NCBI GenBank assembly: GCA_018436855.1
Contig: JAHDKO010000103.1
Coordinates: 1-41,901 of the forward strand
DNA length: 41,901 bases
Source of the DNA: Deltaproteobacteria bacterium
Lineage (GTDB): Bacteria; Desulfobacterota; Desulfomonilia; UBA1062
Direction of reading: 5' to 3'
Shown here: in pieces, positions 24,428 to 34,260 of the stretch
How the letters are laid out: every line of letters begins with the position of its first letter
Numbering within the stretch: the stretch's first letter is position 1
Notes under the pieces: model-generated
What the model saw: only the letters and a program-made list of their open reading frames with translations
Told to the model about the DNA's origin: nothing
Databases searched by the model: none
Made by a program: the position numbers and the translations under genes

Positions 24428-26731
24428 CTAATGAGCGGGAATCCGCTCCCGCGACATGAGATCCCTGAAGGCGTCCGTGGCCCGGACATCCTCCAGATCC
24501 TGGTCGATCAGGATAAAACCCCAGTTGCGAAATCCTTTTTCAACGGACTTTCCCAGCCAGTCCACGGCCTGGTCAATCTTATGCTCTCTAGCGTAGATGC
24601 AGGCGATATTATAGTAGACATCCGGATTATCAGGCTTTATTTCCTTCATTCTGAACAATGAATCAAGGGCCTTGGTATTTTCATTGTTTGTCGAATACAA
24701 TAACGTCAGCTTAGAGAGTGAATCGAAATCGTTTGGATTTCCCTGCAGCTTCTGCTCCAGCGCCGCGATATTTGCATTCCTCTTTTCCCGGTATTCCAAG
24801 GCGGCATCCAGATGATTGCGAATCCGGGGGTTATCGGGCTGAATCCGCGAAGCCTCCTGAAAATGCCCGATTGCATCATCGACCCTTCCCTTGTTCATCA
24901 TGATCACGCCAAGGGCGCTATGAGACCCGGCGTCCGCGGGATCGATGTTCAGTCCCGCAGTGAGATATTCTATTGCCTTGTTCATTTCGCCCTTTTTGGC
25001 GAACAGGACTCCCAGACTGTAATGCACCCCTGCGTGCCTGTCGTCCAGATTCAGTATCGAGAGAAACTCCTCGATCGCTTCATCCGTTCTTTCCTGTTCC
25101 GCATAGACGCACCCCAGTGCATAGCGGGCCTGAACGTCATCCGGACTATACCCTGCGGCTTGCGAGTAATAGCGTATCGCGGCATCTGCGTCTCCATGTT
25201 CATGATGGATCCTGCCCAGATTCTTCAGGACCATCACGTCGTTCGGGTTGACGGCAACCGCCTGCTCGAAATGATATATCGCATCTCTTACCCTGCCCTG
25301 TTCGCCATATGCCTTCCCCAGATTCGCGTGCGCGACGAAATTGCCCGGGTTCACGCGGACACCATGGGAAAAGAGTGTCACGTCATTCTTCCAATACCCG
25401 GTCTGCTTCCAAGTCATTCCTGCAAATAATACCAGGAGAATCACAGCACATGCCGGAAGAAAGGTTTTGGCACTGCGGAGCCTGCGCAGGCAATCGGGAA
25501 CACCCCAGGCAACGATCACATACAGCCCGATAAGCGGGACATATGCCCATCTCTCGGCAATGGCCGGCCACAAGCCTACCTGCACGATTCCCAGGACCGG
25601 CACCAGGGTCCCGAGAAACCACAACCACCCGATCAGAACATACGGGGCCCGGATGGAAAGCCTGATCGCCCAGACCGTTATCAGAAGAACAAAGCCCAAG
25701 GAACCGAGAACCGCCCAAAGGGCAACCGCATCGGGATACGGGTAAAAAAAGGTGAGGTTCACCGGAACCAGTGATTTGAGCATATAGGCGCTGTAGGATG
25801 TTATCGCGTTTTGTAACCGGAGCCCCATGGGAGACAGGGCCGAGTCGGCAACGACTCCCCCGTGCTGCAGGGATGTCATGGAAAACAGGACCGACAGACC
25901 GGAGAGGGCGAACAGGGGCAGCTTTTCAATGATCAGCCGCGTGAATGAAACCCCCTGATAGAGGAAGAGAGACATGGCCCGGTTATCTTTCCCCCCTCTC
26001 TTCTTGTTCACGGTCAACGAGAAGCGCTTGAGGGGCCAGTAATCCATCAGAAGCAGGACAAAGGGCAAGGTGACGAGCATGGGTTTGGCGAGCAGCCCGA
26101 GTATGAACATCGCAATAACCGGGAAATACCGCGCAACTCCCGGGCGCAGGACATAGTACCCATACGCCAGCATGGCGAGCATCCAGAAGGATGTGCTGAG
26201 AAGGTTTTTTCTTTCGGCGGCCCACGCTACGGAATCGACATTGATCGGGTGCAGGGCGAACAGGGCGGCGACAAAGAGGCTTTTGCCCGCAGCACCGGTC
26301 ATCTTGTGCACGAGCAGAAACAGGAGAAAGACATTGAGCACATGGAAAAGCACGTTCATCAGGTGATGCATGCCGGAATCCAGGCCGAAAAGCTCACAAT
26401 CCATCATATGCGAGAGCCAGGTCAGGGGATGCCAGTGGAAGGCCTCCCCGCCTCCGATGTTGAAGGCCCACAGCAGACCATCCCGGGAAAAGCCGTCTCT
26501 GACCAGTGCGTTTTCGGTTATATAGACATCGTCGTCAAAATGGACGAATTCATGGCCGCTTACCTGCCAATATACTGCCAGCGTAAAGAACAGGAGCAGG
26601 ATGACAAAAAGACTGCGGTGCCGGGAGAAGACCGTCTCGTTGTTTTCGACCGTCCCGGACACAGTTTGGCCTTGATGCCGCTTATCTGTCATTGCCCCAC
26701 AAAACCGCCCTTCTTTTTTGTTTCTGAGCAA
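24428..26731 (-). CDS. TMTC-like membrane glycosyltransferase with TPR domain (copy 1)
   Basis: 767 residues. N-terminal multi-pass half (about 40-460) of the GT-C/PMT type: first loop VHFDDDVYIT with the acidic catalytic motif at 66-68, then HWHPLTWLSHM and GMHHLMNVLFHVLN, the blocks conserved in TMTC proteins. The C-terminal half (about 490-740) has some eight tetratricopeptide repeats and a closing block (PDNPDVYYNIACIYAR, then KGF..W) shared with the other two copies here. Known eukaryotic TMTCs transfer mannose from dolichol-phosphate; bacterial homologs are little studied. Start TTG 26731 has GAGGAG nine bases before it; ATG 26692 is the alternative. Fourth gene of the GDP-fucose operon. 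Confidence 0.9.
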   Translation of the reverse strand: MLRNKKEGRFCGAMTDKRHQGQTVSGTVENNETVFSRHRSLFVILLLFFTLAVYWQVSGHEFVHFDDDVYITENALVRDGFSRDGLLWAFNIGGGEAFHWHPLTWLSHMMDCELFGLDSGMHHLMNVLFHVLNVFLLFLLVHKMTGAAGKSLFVAALFALHPINVDSVAWAAERKNLLSTSFWMLAMLAYGYYVLRPGVARYFPVIAMFILGLLAKPMLVTLPFVLLLMDYWPLKRFSLTVNKKRGGKDNRAMSLFLYQGVSFTRLIIEKLPLFALSGLSVLFSMTSLQHGGVVADSALSPMGLRLQNAITSYSAYMLKSLVPVNLTFFYPYPDAVALWAVLGSLGFVLLITVWAIRLSIRAPYVLIGWLWFLGTLVPVLGIVQVGLWPAIAERWAYVPLIGLYVIVAWGVPDCLRRLRSAKTFLPACAVILLVLFAGMTWKQTGYWKNDVTLFSHGVRVNPGNFVAHANLGKAYGEQGRVRDAIYHFEQAVAVNPNDVMVLKNLGRIHHEHGDADAAIRYYSQAAGYSPDDVQARYALGCVYAEQERTDEAIEEFLSILNLDDRHAGVHYSLGVLFAKKGEMNKAIEYLTAGLNIDPADAGSHSALGVIMMNKGRVDDAIGHFQEASRIQPDNPRIRNHLDAALEYREKRNANIAALEQKLQGNPNDFDSLSKLTLLYSTNNENTKALDSLFRMKEIKPDNPDVYYNIACIYAREHKIDQAVDWLGKSVEKGFRNWGFILIDQDLEDVRATDAFRDLMSRERIPAH

Positions 26732-26782
26732 ACGATATCTCTCCTCTTTCCAAAAGTGCTCTGAATGTAAGGAATAACAAGC

Positions 26783-28237
26783 TTAAATGAATTTGATCCT
26801 CTTCATCGCAAACAGGGTCATTCTCAGCAGGAGCCACCCGTGCCTCCACCGGTCGATATTGGTGGAACCGTACTTCCGCTCCGCATACCGGATAGGCATC
26901 TCCACGATCTTCATGTTCTGCTTCGCGGCTCCGAAAAGCAGGTCGAAATCGCCGAAGGGATCGAAATCGCCGAAATACGCCCTGTTCTGTGATATCTTTT
27001 CATAGCTCTTCTTGTCGAGCACCTTGGTACCGCACAGGGTGTCCTTGATCGGCTGGCCCAGGATCCAGGAGAATGCAAGGGAGAAAAACTTGTTTCCCAC
27101 GAGGTTCAGGTATCTCATGGCCTGTTTCTCCATGGGGTAGACGAGCCTTACGCCGTTGATGAACTCACCCTCCCCTGACACTATGGCCTCGTAAAAGCGC
27201 GGCAGGTCTTCCGGAGGCACGGTCATATCGGCATCAAGGATCATGAGGATCTCGCCGGAGGCCTCCCTGAATCCGAGCCTGACCGCATCGCCTTTGCCCA
27301 CACCGGTCTGGCGAAAGAGCTTGCACTGCCTTTCCGGACAGGAGGCAACTGCCCTCTCGATGGCCTCATAGGTGTTGTCCCGGGAATTGCCCTCCACGAA
27401 GATCATCTCCGTGCCCCCTCCCATTTCAGGGGTTCTTGCCAAAATCTCCTCGATATTACCGGCCTCGTTCCGAGCCGGAATGACGACCGACACCACGGGC
27501 TCTTTCCCTCTCCTCTTCTCGGGCCGGGGCCTGGCCACGATAAAATTCGTCAATGCAAAATAATGGAAGGGAAAGATCCTCACAAGGACCCGGTTCAGCA
27601 CGTCACCGAACCACGGAACCCTCAAAGGGCAAAGCACCTCGGGCCAGCTCCGGATTACCTCGAACCCGGCAAGGCCCATTAAATTCGCCACATCTTCCAC
27701 CGTGAGCCAGTTCTGAGGAAGGAGTGGCGTCGCCAGGTCGGCCTTCTGGGCCAGCTTCAGGGGAAGCTCCCAGAGGTGGCTGAAAAGATTGATGACAATC
27801 CTTGTCTCGGGCTTGGAGAGCAATTTCACCCTCTGGAAAACAGCCTGAACATCCCAGAGATCGTTCACAACGTCAGACAATATGATCGTATCGAATGATT
27901 CGTCCAGATCGAGGTCATGGATATCGCCGGTAATGAATCTCAGCCCGGGATGATTCTTCTCGGCACGCCGTATCATTTCCTCGGAAAAATCAATACCCAC
28001 CCCTATCTCGGGCTCGACCGAAGCGAGCAGATCTCCCGTTCCGCATCCGATCTCGAGAACACGTTGTCCGGCAGGGACCAGATACCGGTACACCTCGCCG
28101 ATCCTCTCGTGGTAATAGCCCCCGCGGGAAACCCAGTGATCGCTTTTTCTCCCGATAGAATCCCAGTGCTCTCTTCTGGCCTTCTGGTACCGTAAGAATG
28201 CCTGCTCATTACGCCTGAATCTCAGGACCGAATCCAT
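26783..28237 (-). CDS. Fusion of SAM methyltransferase and GT2 glycosyltransferase
   Basis: 484 residues in two domains. Residues about 35-240 are a class I methyltransferase: VLEIGCGTGDLLA is motif I, followed by VGIDFSEEMI and the SFDTIILSDVVNDLW acidic block. Residues about 250-484 are a GT2 domain, VVSVVIPARNEAGNI, with DAD in LMILDADMTVPPE, GDFDPFGDFDL and a basic C-terminal stretch. One polypeptide would thus both methylate and glycosylate, or the two act on one lipid-linked substrate. It follows fcl after 12 bases. AGGAGG sits almost against the ATG, so the effective ribosome site is probably the GGGGAGG just before it. Confidence 0.9.
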   Translation of the reverse strand: MDSVLRFRRNEQAFLRYQKARREHWDSIGRKSDHWVSRGGYYHERIGEVYRYLVPAGQRVLEIGCGTGDLLASVEPEIGVGIDFSEEMIRRAEKNHPGLRFITGDIHDLDLDESFDTIILSDVVNDLWDVQAVFQRVKLLSKPETRIVINLFSHLWELPLKLAQKADLATPLLPQNWLTVEDVANLMGLAGFEVIRSWPEVLCPLRVPWFGDVLNRVLVRIFPFHYFALTNFIVARPRPEKRRGKEPVVSVVIPARNEAGNIEEILARTPEMGGGTEMIFVEGNSRDNTYEAIERAVASCPERQCKLFRQTGVGKGDAVRLGFREASGEILMILDADMTVPPEDLPRFYEAIVSGEGEFINGVRLVYPMEKQAMRYLNLVGNKFFSLAFSWILGQPIKDTLCGTKVLDKKSYEKISQNRAYFGDFDPFGDFDLLFGAAKQNMKIVEMPIRYAERKYGSTNIDRWRHGWLLLRMTLFAMKRIKFI

Positions 28238-28249
28238 ACCTCCTCCCCG

Positions 28250-29191
28250 TCATCGACGGGCATGCGCCCGATACCACTCATACGTCTCCGCTATTCCCTG
28301 CTTAAGGGAGGTCCCTGCCTTCCACCCCATGGCATGTATCCGGGACACATCCAGCAGCTTCCTCTCCATCCCGTCCGGTTTCGACGTGTCCCAGCAAATC
28401 TCTCCGCCATACCCCGCAATCCTGGCAACGAGCTCGGCAAGTTCTTTGATCGAGATGTCGCATCCGGTCCCGATGTTCACGAACTCACCGATATCCCGCG
28501 CGTGATAGTGCTGCATGATATGCACGCACGCATCTGCGAGATCATTCGCATAGAGAAACTCGCGCAGAGGCTTGCCAGTGCCCCAGAGTGTTACGTCTGG
28601 TGCAGCACTCACCTTTGCCTCGTGAAACCGGCGCACCAGTGCGGGAAGTACGTGAGAGGTCTCCAGATCGAAATTGTCGTTCGGTCCGTAGAGGTTTGTC
28701 GGCATGACGGAAACAAAATCTTTGCCGTACTGCTCGTTATAATACCGGCACAACTTTATGGCCGCGATCTTTGCAACGGCATAGGCCTCGTTCGTGGGCT
28801 CCAGCTCGCCGGTCAGGAGATACTCCTCTTTCAAAGGCTGAGGAGCGCTTCTGGGATAGATACAGGAAGATCCGAGGTTGAGCAGCTTCTTCACACCGAA
28901 CCGGAAGCTCGAGTGGATCACATTGGCTGAGATCATAATATTTTCGTAAATGAAGTCTGCAGGATACGTGCTGTTGGCCATGATCCCGCCGACTTTCGCG
29001 GCACAGAGAAACACGTACTCGGGCGATTCCCGTTCAAAAAAGTCCTCGACATCCGCCTGTCTCGTGAGGTCGAGCTCGGCGTGGGTCCGGAGGACAAGAT
29101 TGCGATAGCCCCGGTTCTTCAGACCGGTCGTGATCGCAGAACCTACCAACCCCCCATGGCCTGCCACAAATATCTTTGCGTCCTCATTCAT
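28250..29191 (-). CDS. fcl: GDP-L-fucose synthase
   Basis: 313 residues, extended SDR family. The NAD(P)H-binding glycine motif is [10 protein letters not shown] near the N-terminus; the catalytic [12 protein letters not shown] holds Tyr and Lys, and [13 protein letters not shown] carries the catalytic Ser. It is the epimerase-reductase that turns GDP-4-keto-6-deoxy-mannose into GDP-L-fucose. It overlaps gmd by eight bases (ATGAATGA), so the two enzymes of the route are coupled. Cytoplasmic. The pair supplies GDP-fucose to the glycan genes downstream. Confidence 0.96.
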   Translation of the reverse strand: MNEDAKIFVAGHGGLVGSAITTGLKNRGYRNLVLRTHAELDLTRQADVEDFFERESPEYVFLCAAKVGGIMANSTYPADFIYENIMISANVIHSSFRFGVKKLLNLGSSCIYPRSAPQPLKEEYLLTGELEPTNEAYAVAKIAAIKLCRYYNEQYGKDFVSVMPTNLYGPNDNFDLETSHVLPALVRRFHEAKVSAAPDVTLWGTGKPLREFLYANDLADACVHIMQHYHARDIGEFVNIGTGCDISIKELAELVARIAGYGGEICWDTSKPDGMERKLLDVSRIHAMGWKAGTSLKQGIAETYEWYRAHARR

Positions 29192-30305
29192 GCCGGTTCA
29201 TCACGGTGTATCCGCTGTCTATGCACAACAGGTCTCTTCTGGTCTCTTCCAGATCGTGTTCGATCATCTCGGCGATCATATCTTCAAAGGATATCTTCGC
29301 CTCCCATCCGAGCTTCCTTTTCGCCTTTTCAGGATTGCCCAGGAGCGTGTCCACCTCGGTGGCCCGGAAATACCTCGGGTCGATCATGACAACGGTGTCG
29401 CCCGGTTTTATCTTCACGACCACGTCGTTCACCTGCCTGATACGGCTGGCGACCCCTTTTTCATCGATACCCTCGCCCTGCCATTCCAGATCGATTCCCA
29501 CCCGTTCAAAGGCAAGCGAGCAGAGGTCCCTGACAGAATACTGCTTTCCGGTTGCTATCACGTAGTCGTCCGGCTCGTCCTGCTGCAGGATGAGCCACTG
29601 GGCGACAACGTAATCCCTCGCATGCCCCCAGTCTCTCCTGGCATCGAGATTGCCGATGTAGACCCTTTCCTGGAGGCCGAGCGCCACCCTGCACGCGGCC
29701 CTGGTCACCTTTCTCGTGATGAAGGTCTCGCCGCGGACAGGCGACTCGTGGTTGAACAGGATACCGTTGCATGCAAACATTCCGTACGCCTCGCGGTAAT
29801 TAACGGCAATCCAGTAGGCATAGAGCTTGGCGACCCCGTAGGGGCTTCTCGGATAAAACGGCGTTTCCTCATCCTGGGGAACCTTGCTCACCTTGCCGAA
29901 GAGCTCGCTCGTCGATGCCTGGTAGAACCTTACCTTTTCCGTCATGTTGAGGATCCTCAGTGCCTCGAGAATCCTCAATGTCCCGAGGGCATCCGACTGG
30001 GCGGTATACTCGGGTGTCTCGAACGATACCTGGACATGGCTCTGCGCACCCAGATTGTATATCTCGTCCGGCTCGACATCCTGGATGATTCGAATGATGT
30101 TCGTGGCATCGGTCAGGTCCCCGTAGTGCATGAAGAATCGCACGTCCTTTTCATGAGGGTCCTGGTAGAGATGATCCACCCGGTAGGTGTTGAAGCTTGA
30201 CGACCGTCTCTTGATGCCATGGACCGTATACCCCTTATCCAGAAGAAGATCGGCAAGGTAAGCGCCATCCTGGCCTGTGATTCCTGTAATAAGTGCCTTT
30301 TTCAT
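29184..30305 (-). CDS. gmd: GDP-mannose 4,6-dehydratase
   Basis: 373 residues. [16 protein letters not shown] binds [19 protein letters not shown] is a Gmd signature, and [12 protein letters not shown] holds the Tyr-Lys pair. It makes GDP-4-keto-6-deoxy-D-mannose, the shared intermediate for GDP-fucose and related sugars. ATG 30305 is chosen; GAGG lies eight bases before it, and the preceding TTG in frame is superfluous. First gene of the minus-strand operon gmd, fcl, methyltransferase-GT2, TPR protein, GT2. A candidate promoter lies in the AT-rich stretch at 30507-30534. Confidence 0.97.
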   Translation of the reverse strand: MKKALITGITGQDGAYLADLLLDKGYTVHGIKRRSSSFNTYRVDHLYQDPHEKDVRFFMHYGDLTDATNIIRIIQDVEPDEIYNLGAQSHVQVSFETPEYTAQSDALGTLRILEALRILNMTEKVRFYQASTSELFGKVSKVPQDEETPFYPRSPYGVAKLYAYWIAVNYREAYGMFACNGILFNHESPVRGETFITRKVTRAACRVALGLQERVYIGNLDARRDWGHARDYVVAQWLILQQDEPDDYVIATGKQYSVRDLCSLAFERVGIDLEWQGEGIDEKGVASRIRQVNDVVVKIKPGDTVVMIDPRYFRATEVDTLLGNPEKAKRKLGWEAKISFEDMIAEMIEHDLEETRRDLLCIDSGYTVMNRHE

Positions 30306-30801
30306 CAATCGATCCTCTTAAAAAAACACCTGAAACCTCTTGCCCCTTGTTCCATGGATAATTCTCCAAGCATTGTATCCGTGTCAGCGATTTCCACAAA
30401 GGCAAAAATCCCTTAACCAGCGTCTTTGCCTCCTGGATTCGGAGCTCTTGCCTGTGCGATGCGGCCAAGATCTTCCTTTCGCATAATCTCTCGAAAAACA
30501 AGCAAATTTATATAATATTACCATCATCGGGCAACTTTGTCATTTTAAAAAGTTTTTGCACGAAATGCCTGTCGCCCTTTACAGCGGCCCCAAAAGCTTT
30601 CCGTGTTGACAATGGTTGCACTCATCACCTAAAGGTTAAGGTCGTGTTCTGGCGGATGATAGTGATATTTCCCCGATAATAAACAGCTTATGGCGGAGAA
30701 GCTGGGGATGAACACTTCCCGTGAAATGATTGTAGAATACGGTGTTCATGGAACTCGGCCAATACATCGAGGGAATACCCTCGTATGAGTCTGGATAATG
30801 G
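30306..30801. other. Divergent non-coding region between gmd and the flippase-like gene
   Basis: About 496 bases without a supported gene, AT-rich at 30500-30550. On the minus strand, TTGCCC (30529-30534), 16 bases and TATAAA (30507-30512) may be the gmd promoter. On the plus strand, TTGACA at 30606-30611 has only a poor -10 partner. A perfect hairpin CGAGGG-AATA-CCCTCG (30768-30783) stands 18 bases before the start of the membrane-protein gene. An in-frame 16-codon reading frame there (30749-30799) has no ribosome site. Confidence 0.5.
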
Positions 30802-31935
30802 ATGATATCATTCAATAGAAAAACATGGCTATCTCTTGGCACGGGCCTGGTTTTCTCCGTGCTTGCCCTATACTTCACCTTTGTGAATATTCCCTTGGGT
30901 GACCTTGTCGATTATCTGAAGAAGATCAATTACTGGTGGATCATTCCCTCTCTGCTCATCGCCATATTCAGTTATATACTTCGGATCTGGCGGTGGCAGA
31001 TCATCCTGTATCCCGTAAAAAGATCAGGGTTCAAAAGCGCGTTTCATCCCCTTGTCATAGGATTCATGCTCAACTGCATCCTTCCCGGACGGATCGGAGA
31101 GATAGCCAGGCCTGTCATCTATTATAAACGGGAGCATGTGGCCTTCTCAAAGGTGCTCGGCACGGTGGGCATCGAGAGGATCCTCGACGCCCTGTGCCTT
31201 CTCGGATTCTTCATCTATATCATGGCGGGCATCACCATCGATCCGTCCATAAACATAACCTTTGCAGGCTACCAGATCACGCCTGCCGTTCTCGACATGC
31301 TCTGGAGGGTTACGCTCAAATTCAGTATTGTTCTGGTCGGGCTCATTATCCTGGTGTGCTTTTCCCGGACGCGCGCCCTGCTCAACAAAACCATTATGTG
31401 GTTGCCGGATATCCTGATCTTTTTGAAAAAATCCTCCCGGGAAAAGATCAGGGAACGTCTCTGCATAAAGATCACCGGTTTCCTGGATCATCTCTCCGTG
31501 GGTTTTGAGATACTGAAAAGTCCGGGCTATCTGATCCTGTGCCTGGCCCTCTCGATCGTTCTCTGGTGGCTTCTGGGTTATTCTGTGTATGTGCTCTCCT
31601 TGGGATGTCCGGGCATCCATGTCTCCATTCTTCAGGCGTTTGCCGTGGAGATCATCATCTGCTTTGCCATCATGCTTCCATCCGTACCGGGATACTGGGG
31701 GCTCTGGGAGGCGGGCGGCGTGTTCGGGCTCATGGTGTTCGGCATACCGGCTAAAGAGGCGGCGGGCATGACGCTGGCCTACCATTTCTTCCATCTCATA
31801 CCGATAATCCTCATCGGCCTTGTTTCTGCGATGATCACCGGCTTCGACATGGTCAAGGCGAAAAAAATCGGAGAAGAGGACCTTGAAACGCTGGGACACG
31901 GAAAGGAGGAGATCTCGTGCGAGCGTGGTTCTTAG
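30802..31935 (+). CDS. Flippase-like membrane protein (LPG synthase TM / UPF0104 family)
   Basis: 377 residues with about eight hydrophobic segments. The pattern LLIAIFSYILRIWRW, then GFMLNCILPGRIGEIARP and RILDALCLLGFF is the family signature of the lysylphosphatidylglycerol synthetase transmembrane domain. A late PSVPGYWGLWEAGG block matches as well. No catalytic soluble domain is attached, so it is the stand-alone form found beside glycosyltransferases, thought to help lipid flipping or transfer. The ribosome site before ATG 30802 is weak. It is divergent from gmd. Function beyond membrane placement is inferred. Confidence 0.85.
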   Translation: MISFNRKTWLSLGTGLVFSVLALYFTFVNIPLGDLVDYLKKINYWWIIPSLLIAIFSYILRIWRWQIILYPVKRSGFKSAFHPLVIGFMLNCILPGRIGEIARPVIYYKREHVAFSKVLGTVGIERILDALCLLGFFIYIMAGITIDPSINITFAGYQITPAVLDMLWRVTLKFSIVLVGLIILVCFSRTRALLNKTIMWLPDILIFLKKSSREKIRERLCIKITGFLDHLSVGFEILKSPGYLILCLALSIVLWWLLGYSVYVLSLGCPGIHVSILQAFAVEIIICFAIMLPSVPGYWGLWEAGGVFGLMVFGIPAKEAAGMTLAYHFFHLIPIILIGLVSAMITGFDMVKAKKIGEEDLETLGHGKEEISCERGS

Positions 31936-32040
31936 AAGGCGGAACCCGAGGGAATCCGTGGTCTGACCCTCCTGCGTCAGCCGCTTTTCCACCTGCAGAA
32001 TCTGCAGGGACTTGTTCCACTATCCTCGGAGCTCGTTGAC

Positions 32041-34236
32041 GTGGGTGCGGGCACAGGCGCTTCGGGGCTCAAAATTCTTCGAGAGGGTTTCATCCCCGTG
32101 CTCCTCGCGGTATCGATCATTGCCGTCTACTGGCAGGTGAGGGAGTTCGAGTTCATCAGCTTCGATGACTACATGTATATCCGGGACAACCCCCATATCA
32201 GGCAGGGCCTTACCTTTGAGAACATCAAATGGGCCTTCACCGCCCTGTACGCGGCGAACTGGCACCCCCTCACCTGGTTGTCGCATATGGCGGATGCGGA
32301 ATTCTTCGGGTTGAATCCCGGGATGCACCATTTCACGAATGTTGTTCTCCATGTCCTCAATACACTGCTGCTTTTTTACTTCTTCAGGAAAACCACCGGT
32401 GCAGTATGGAAGAGTGCTGCAGTGGCCGCGCTGTTCGCACTTCACCCGTTGCATGTGGAATCCGTAGCCTGGGTGGCGGAACGAAAGGATGTCTTGAGCA
32501 CCTTGTTCTGGATGCTCACTATGGTCGGTTATGCATGGTATGTAAGACAGCGCACCCCGGGAAGATACATCCTCGTGGCCTCGTGCTATGTCCTCGGCCT
32601 CATGTCGAAGCCCATGCTGGTGACGCTGCCGCTCATTCTCCTTCTGCTGGATTTCTGGCCGCTTGAGCGCCCTGAGATCGTCAAGCCCCGAGACCGGACT
32701 GCTCCCGGCCGGATGCCGGGTATCAGGCTTTCAGGGCTGCCGGTGCTTGTCCTGGAAAAAGTCCCCCTGCTTGTCCTTGCCGCCGGAGCGAGCGTCTCTA
32801 CCATCATTGCGCAAAAAGGCGGCGGGGCCATGAGCACTTTCGATCTGATCCCGCTCCACATAAGAATCGAAAATGCGATAACCTCTTATGTCGCCTACCT
32901 GGCAAAAGCCGCCTGGCCTATCGACCTTGCAGTGTTTTATCCCTATCCCGGGTCGTTTTCCCTTTTTGCGGTGATCGGGTCGCTTTTGCTTCTGACAGCG
33001 GCAACCACGGGTGCACTCTATGTCGCGGGAAAATTCCCGTTTCTCCTCACAGGATGGCTGTGGTATCTGGGCACACTCTTCCCGGTGATCGGGATTGTGC
33101 AGGTAGGGTCACAGTCCATGGCCGACCGGTATACCTATATACCCCTGGTCGGAATTTTTATTCTGGCTGTCTGGGGGCTGGAGCGGATGTTCGATCGACG
33201 AAAGTGGGGAATACGCATGCTTACAGGGATATCCTGCTCCGGCATTGCTCTTCTCATGTGGTCTGCATGGCTACAGACAGGATACTGGAAAGACAACATA
33301 ACCCTCTTCAGCCATGCCGCAGAGGTCGTAGAGCGCAATTTTCTGGCGCACAACAGCCTCGGGGCCGCATTCTTCGATCAGGGAAATGTCGATGCCGCCT
33401 TGCATCATTATCGAGAGGCACTCAGAATAAACCCCAGATACACAAACGCCCACAACAACCTTGGGGCTGCACTGGCCAGCCAGGGCAAGTATGAGGATGC
33501 GATCGCTCACTACCGTACCGCGCTCGAGATTGACCCGAGCTATACAGGGGCGCACTACAACATCGGTCTGGCCCTGTCTGCAACGGGGAGGGCTGATGAG
33601 GCCGCGCAGGAATACGTGAACGCTCTCAAGCTGGACCCCGGGCATGCAAAGGCTCACAACAATCTCGGCATCGAGCTGGAAAGCAGGGGGGAATACGAAG
33701 ACGCGATACGCCACTATCGGGAAGCGCTCCTGACAGAGCCCGGTTTTCTGCGGGCACGTCTGAACCTCGCGGCAACACTCAACAGGCAGGAAAGATATGA
33801 GGAGGCTGCCCAGACCATAAAAAAGGGGCTGCAGGAAGAGCCCGAGAACGCCGTCCTATGCCTGATGCTGGCGAGAGTCCTTGCAAAAAAAGGTGATCGG
33901 GACAATGCGGTCTCCGCATACAGAAACCTTCTTTCCAGAGAACCGTCTCACCCCCATGCGCTCGGCGACCTCGCCGTTCTCTATGCCGGCGAGCAGGATT
34001 ACGATGCGGCATTGGCTGTTTTGGAGAGGCTGGCTGCGATACAGCCGGACAATCCCGACGTCTTCTATAATATTGCGTGCATTTATGCACGACAGGGCAG
34101 GAATGATGCGTCAGTTCACTGGTTGAAGCTCTCGATAGAAAAGGGGTTTGACGACTGGGATCTCATCAAGAAAGACCCCGACCTGACATGCATCAAAAGC
34201 ACGCCTTATGTACAGGGCATTCTTGAGGGACGATAG
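32041..34236 (+). CDS. TMTC-like membrane glycosyltransferase with TPR domain (copy 2)
   Basis: 731 residues. Starts at GTG 32041, with GGAG nine bases upstream. The multi-pass N-terminal half has FISFDDYMYIRDNP with the acidic motif (41-43), NWHPLTWLSHM and GMHHFTNVVLHVLN. The C-terminal half has about ten tetratricopeptide repeats with long runs of the AHYNLG type, then the shared closing block PDNPDVFYNIACIYAR and KGF..W. It is closer to copy 1 (24428-26731) than to copy 3. Convergent with copy 3, only 24 bases apart. It probably transfers a lipid-linked sugar in the periplasm; this is by analogy with eukaryotic TMTC proteins. Confidence 0.9.
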   Translation: MGAGTGASGLKILREGFIPVLLAVSIIAVYWQVREFEFISFDDYMYIRDNPHIRQGLTFENIKWAFTALYAANWHPLTWLSHMADAEFFGLNPGMHHFTNVVLHVLNTLLLFYFFRKTTGAVWKSAAVAALFALHPLHVESVAWVAERKDVLSTLFWMLTMVGYAWYVRQRTPGRYILVASCYVLGLMSKPMLVTLPLILLLLDFWPLERPEIVKPRDRTAPGRMPGIRLSGLPVLVLEKVPLLVLAAGASVSTIIAQKGGGAMSTFDLIPLHIRIENAITSYVAYLAKAAWPIDLAVFYPYPGSFSLFAVIGSLLLLTAATTGALYVAGKFPFLLTGWLWYLGTLFPVIGIVQVGSQSMADRYTYIPLVGIFILAVWGLERMFDRRKWGIRMLTGISCSGIALLMWSAWLQTGYWKDNITLFSHAAEVVERNFLAHNSLGAAFFDQGNVDAALHHYREALRINPRYTNAHNNLGAALASQGKYEDAIAHYRTALEIDPSYTGAHYNIGLALSATGRADEAAQEYVNALKLDPGHAKAHNNLGIELESRGEYEDAIRHYREALLTEPGFLRARLNLAATLNRQERYEEAAQTIKKGLQEEPENAVLCLMLARVLAKKGDRDNAVSAYRNLLSREPSHPHALGDLAVLYAGEQDYDAALAVLERLAAIQPDNPDVFYNIACIYARQGRNDASVHWLKLSIEKGFDDWDLIKKDPDLTCIKSTPYVQGILEGR

Positions 34237-34260
34237 CTGCGGTCTTGCTGCCCGGCCTTT

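Noticed and set aside
24424..24439. Hairpin CCCGCT-AATG-AGCGGG at the end of TPR copy 1
   Set aside because: No T-run on either strand, and it overlaps the stop codon; not a convincing terminator.
29130..30200. A 356-residue plus-strand open frame opposite gmd
   Set aside because: gmd is unmistakable on the other strand; this is its shadow.
30749..30799. 16-codon open frame just before the flippase-like gene
   Set aside because: No ribosome site and no attenuator structure; probably chance.
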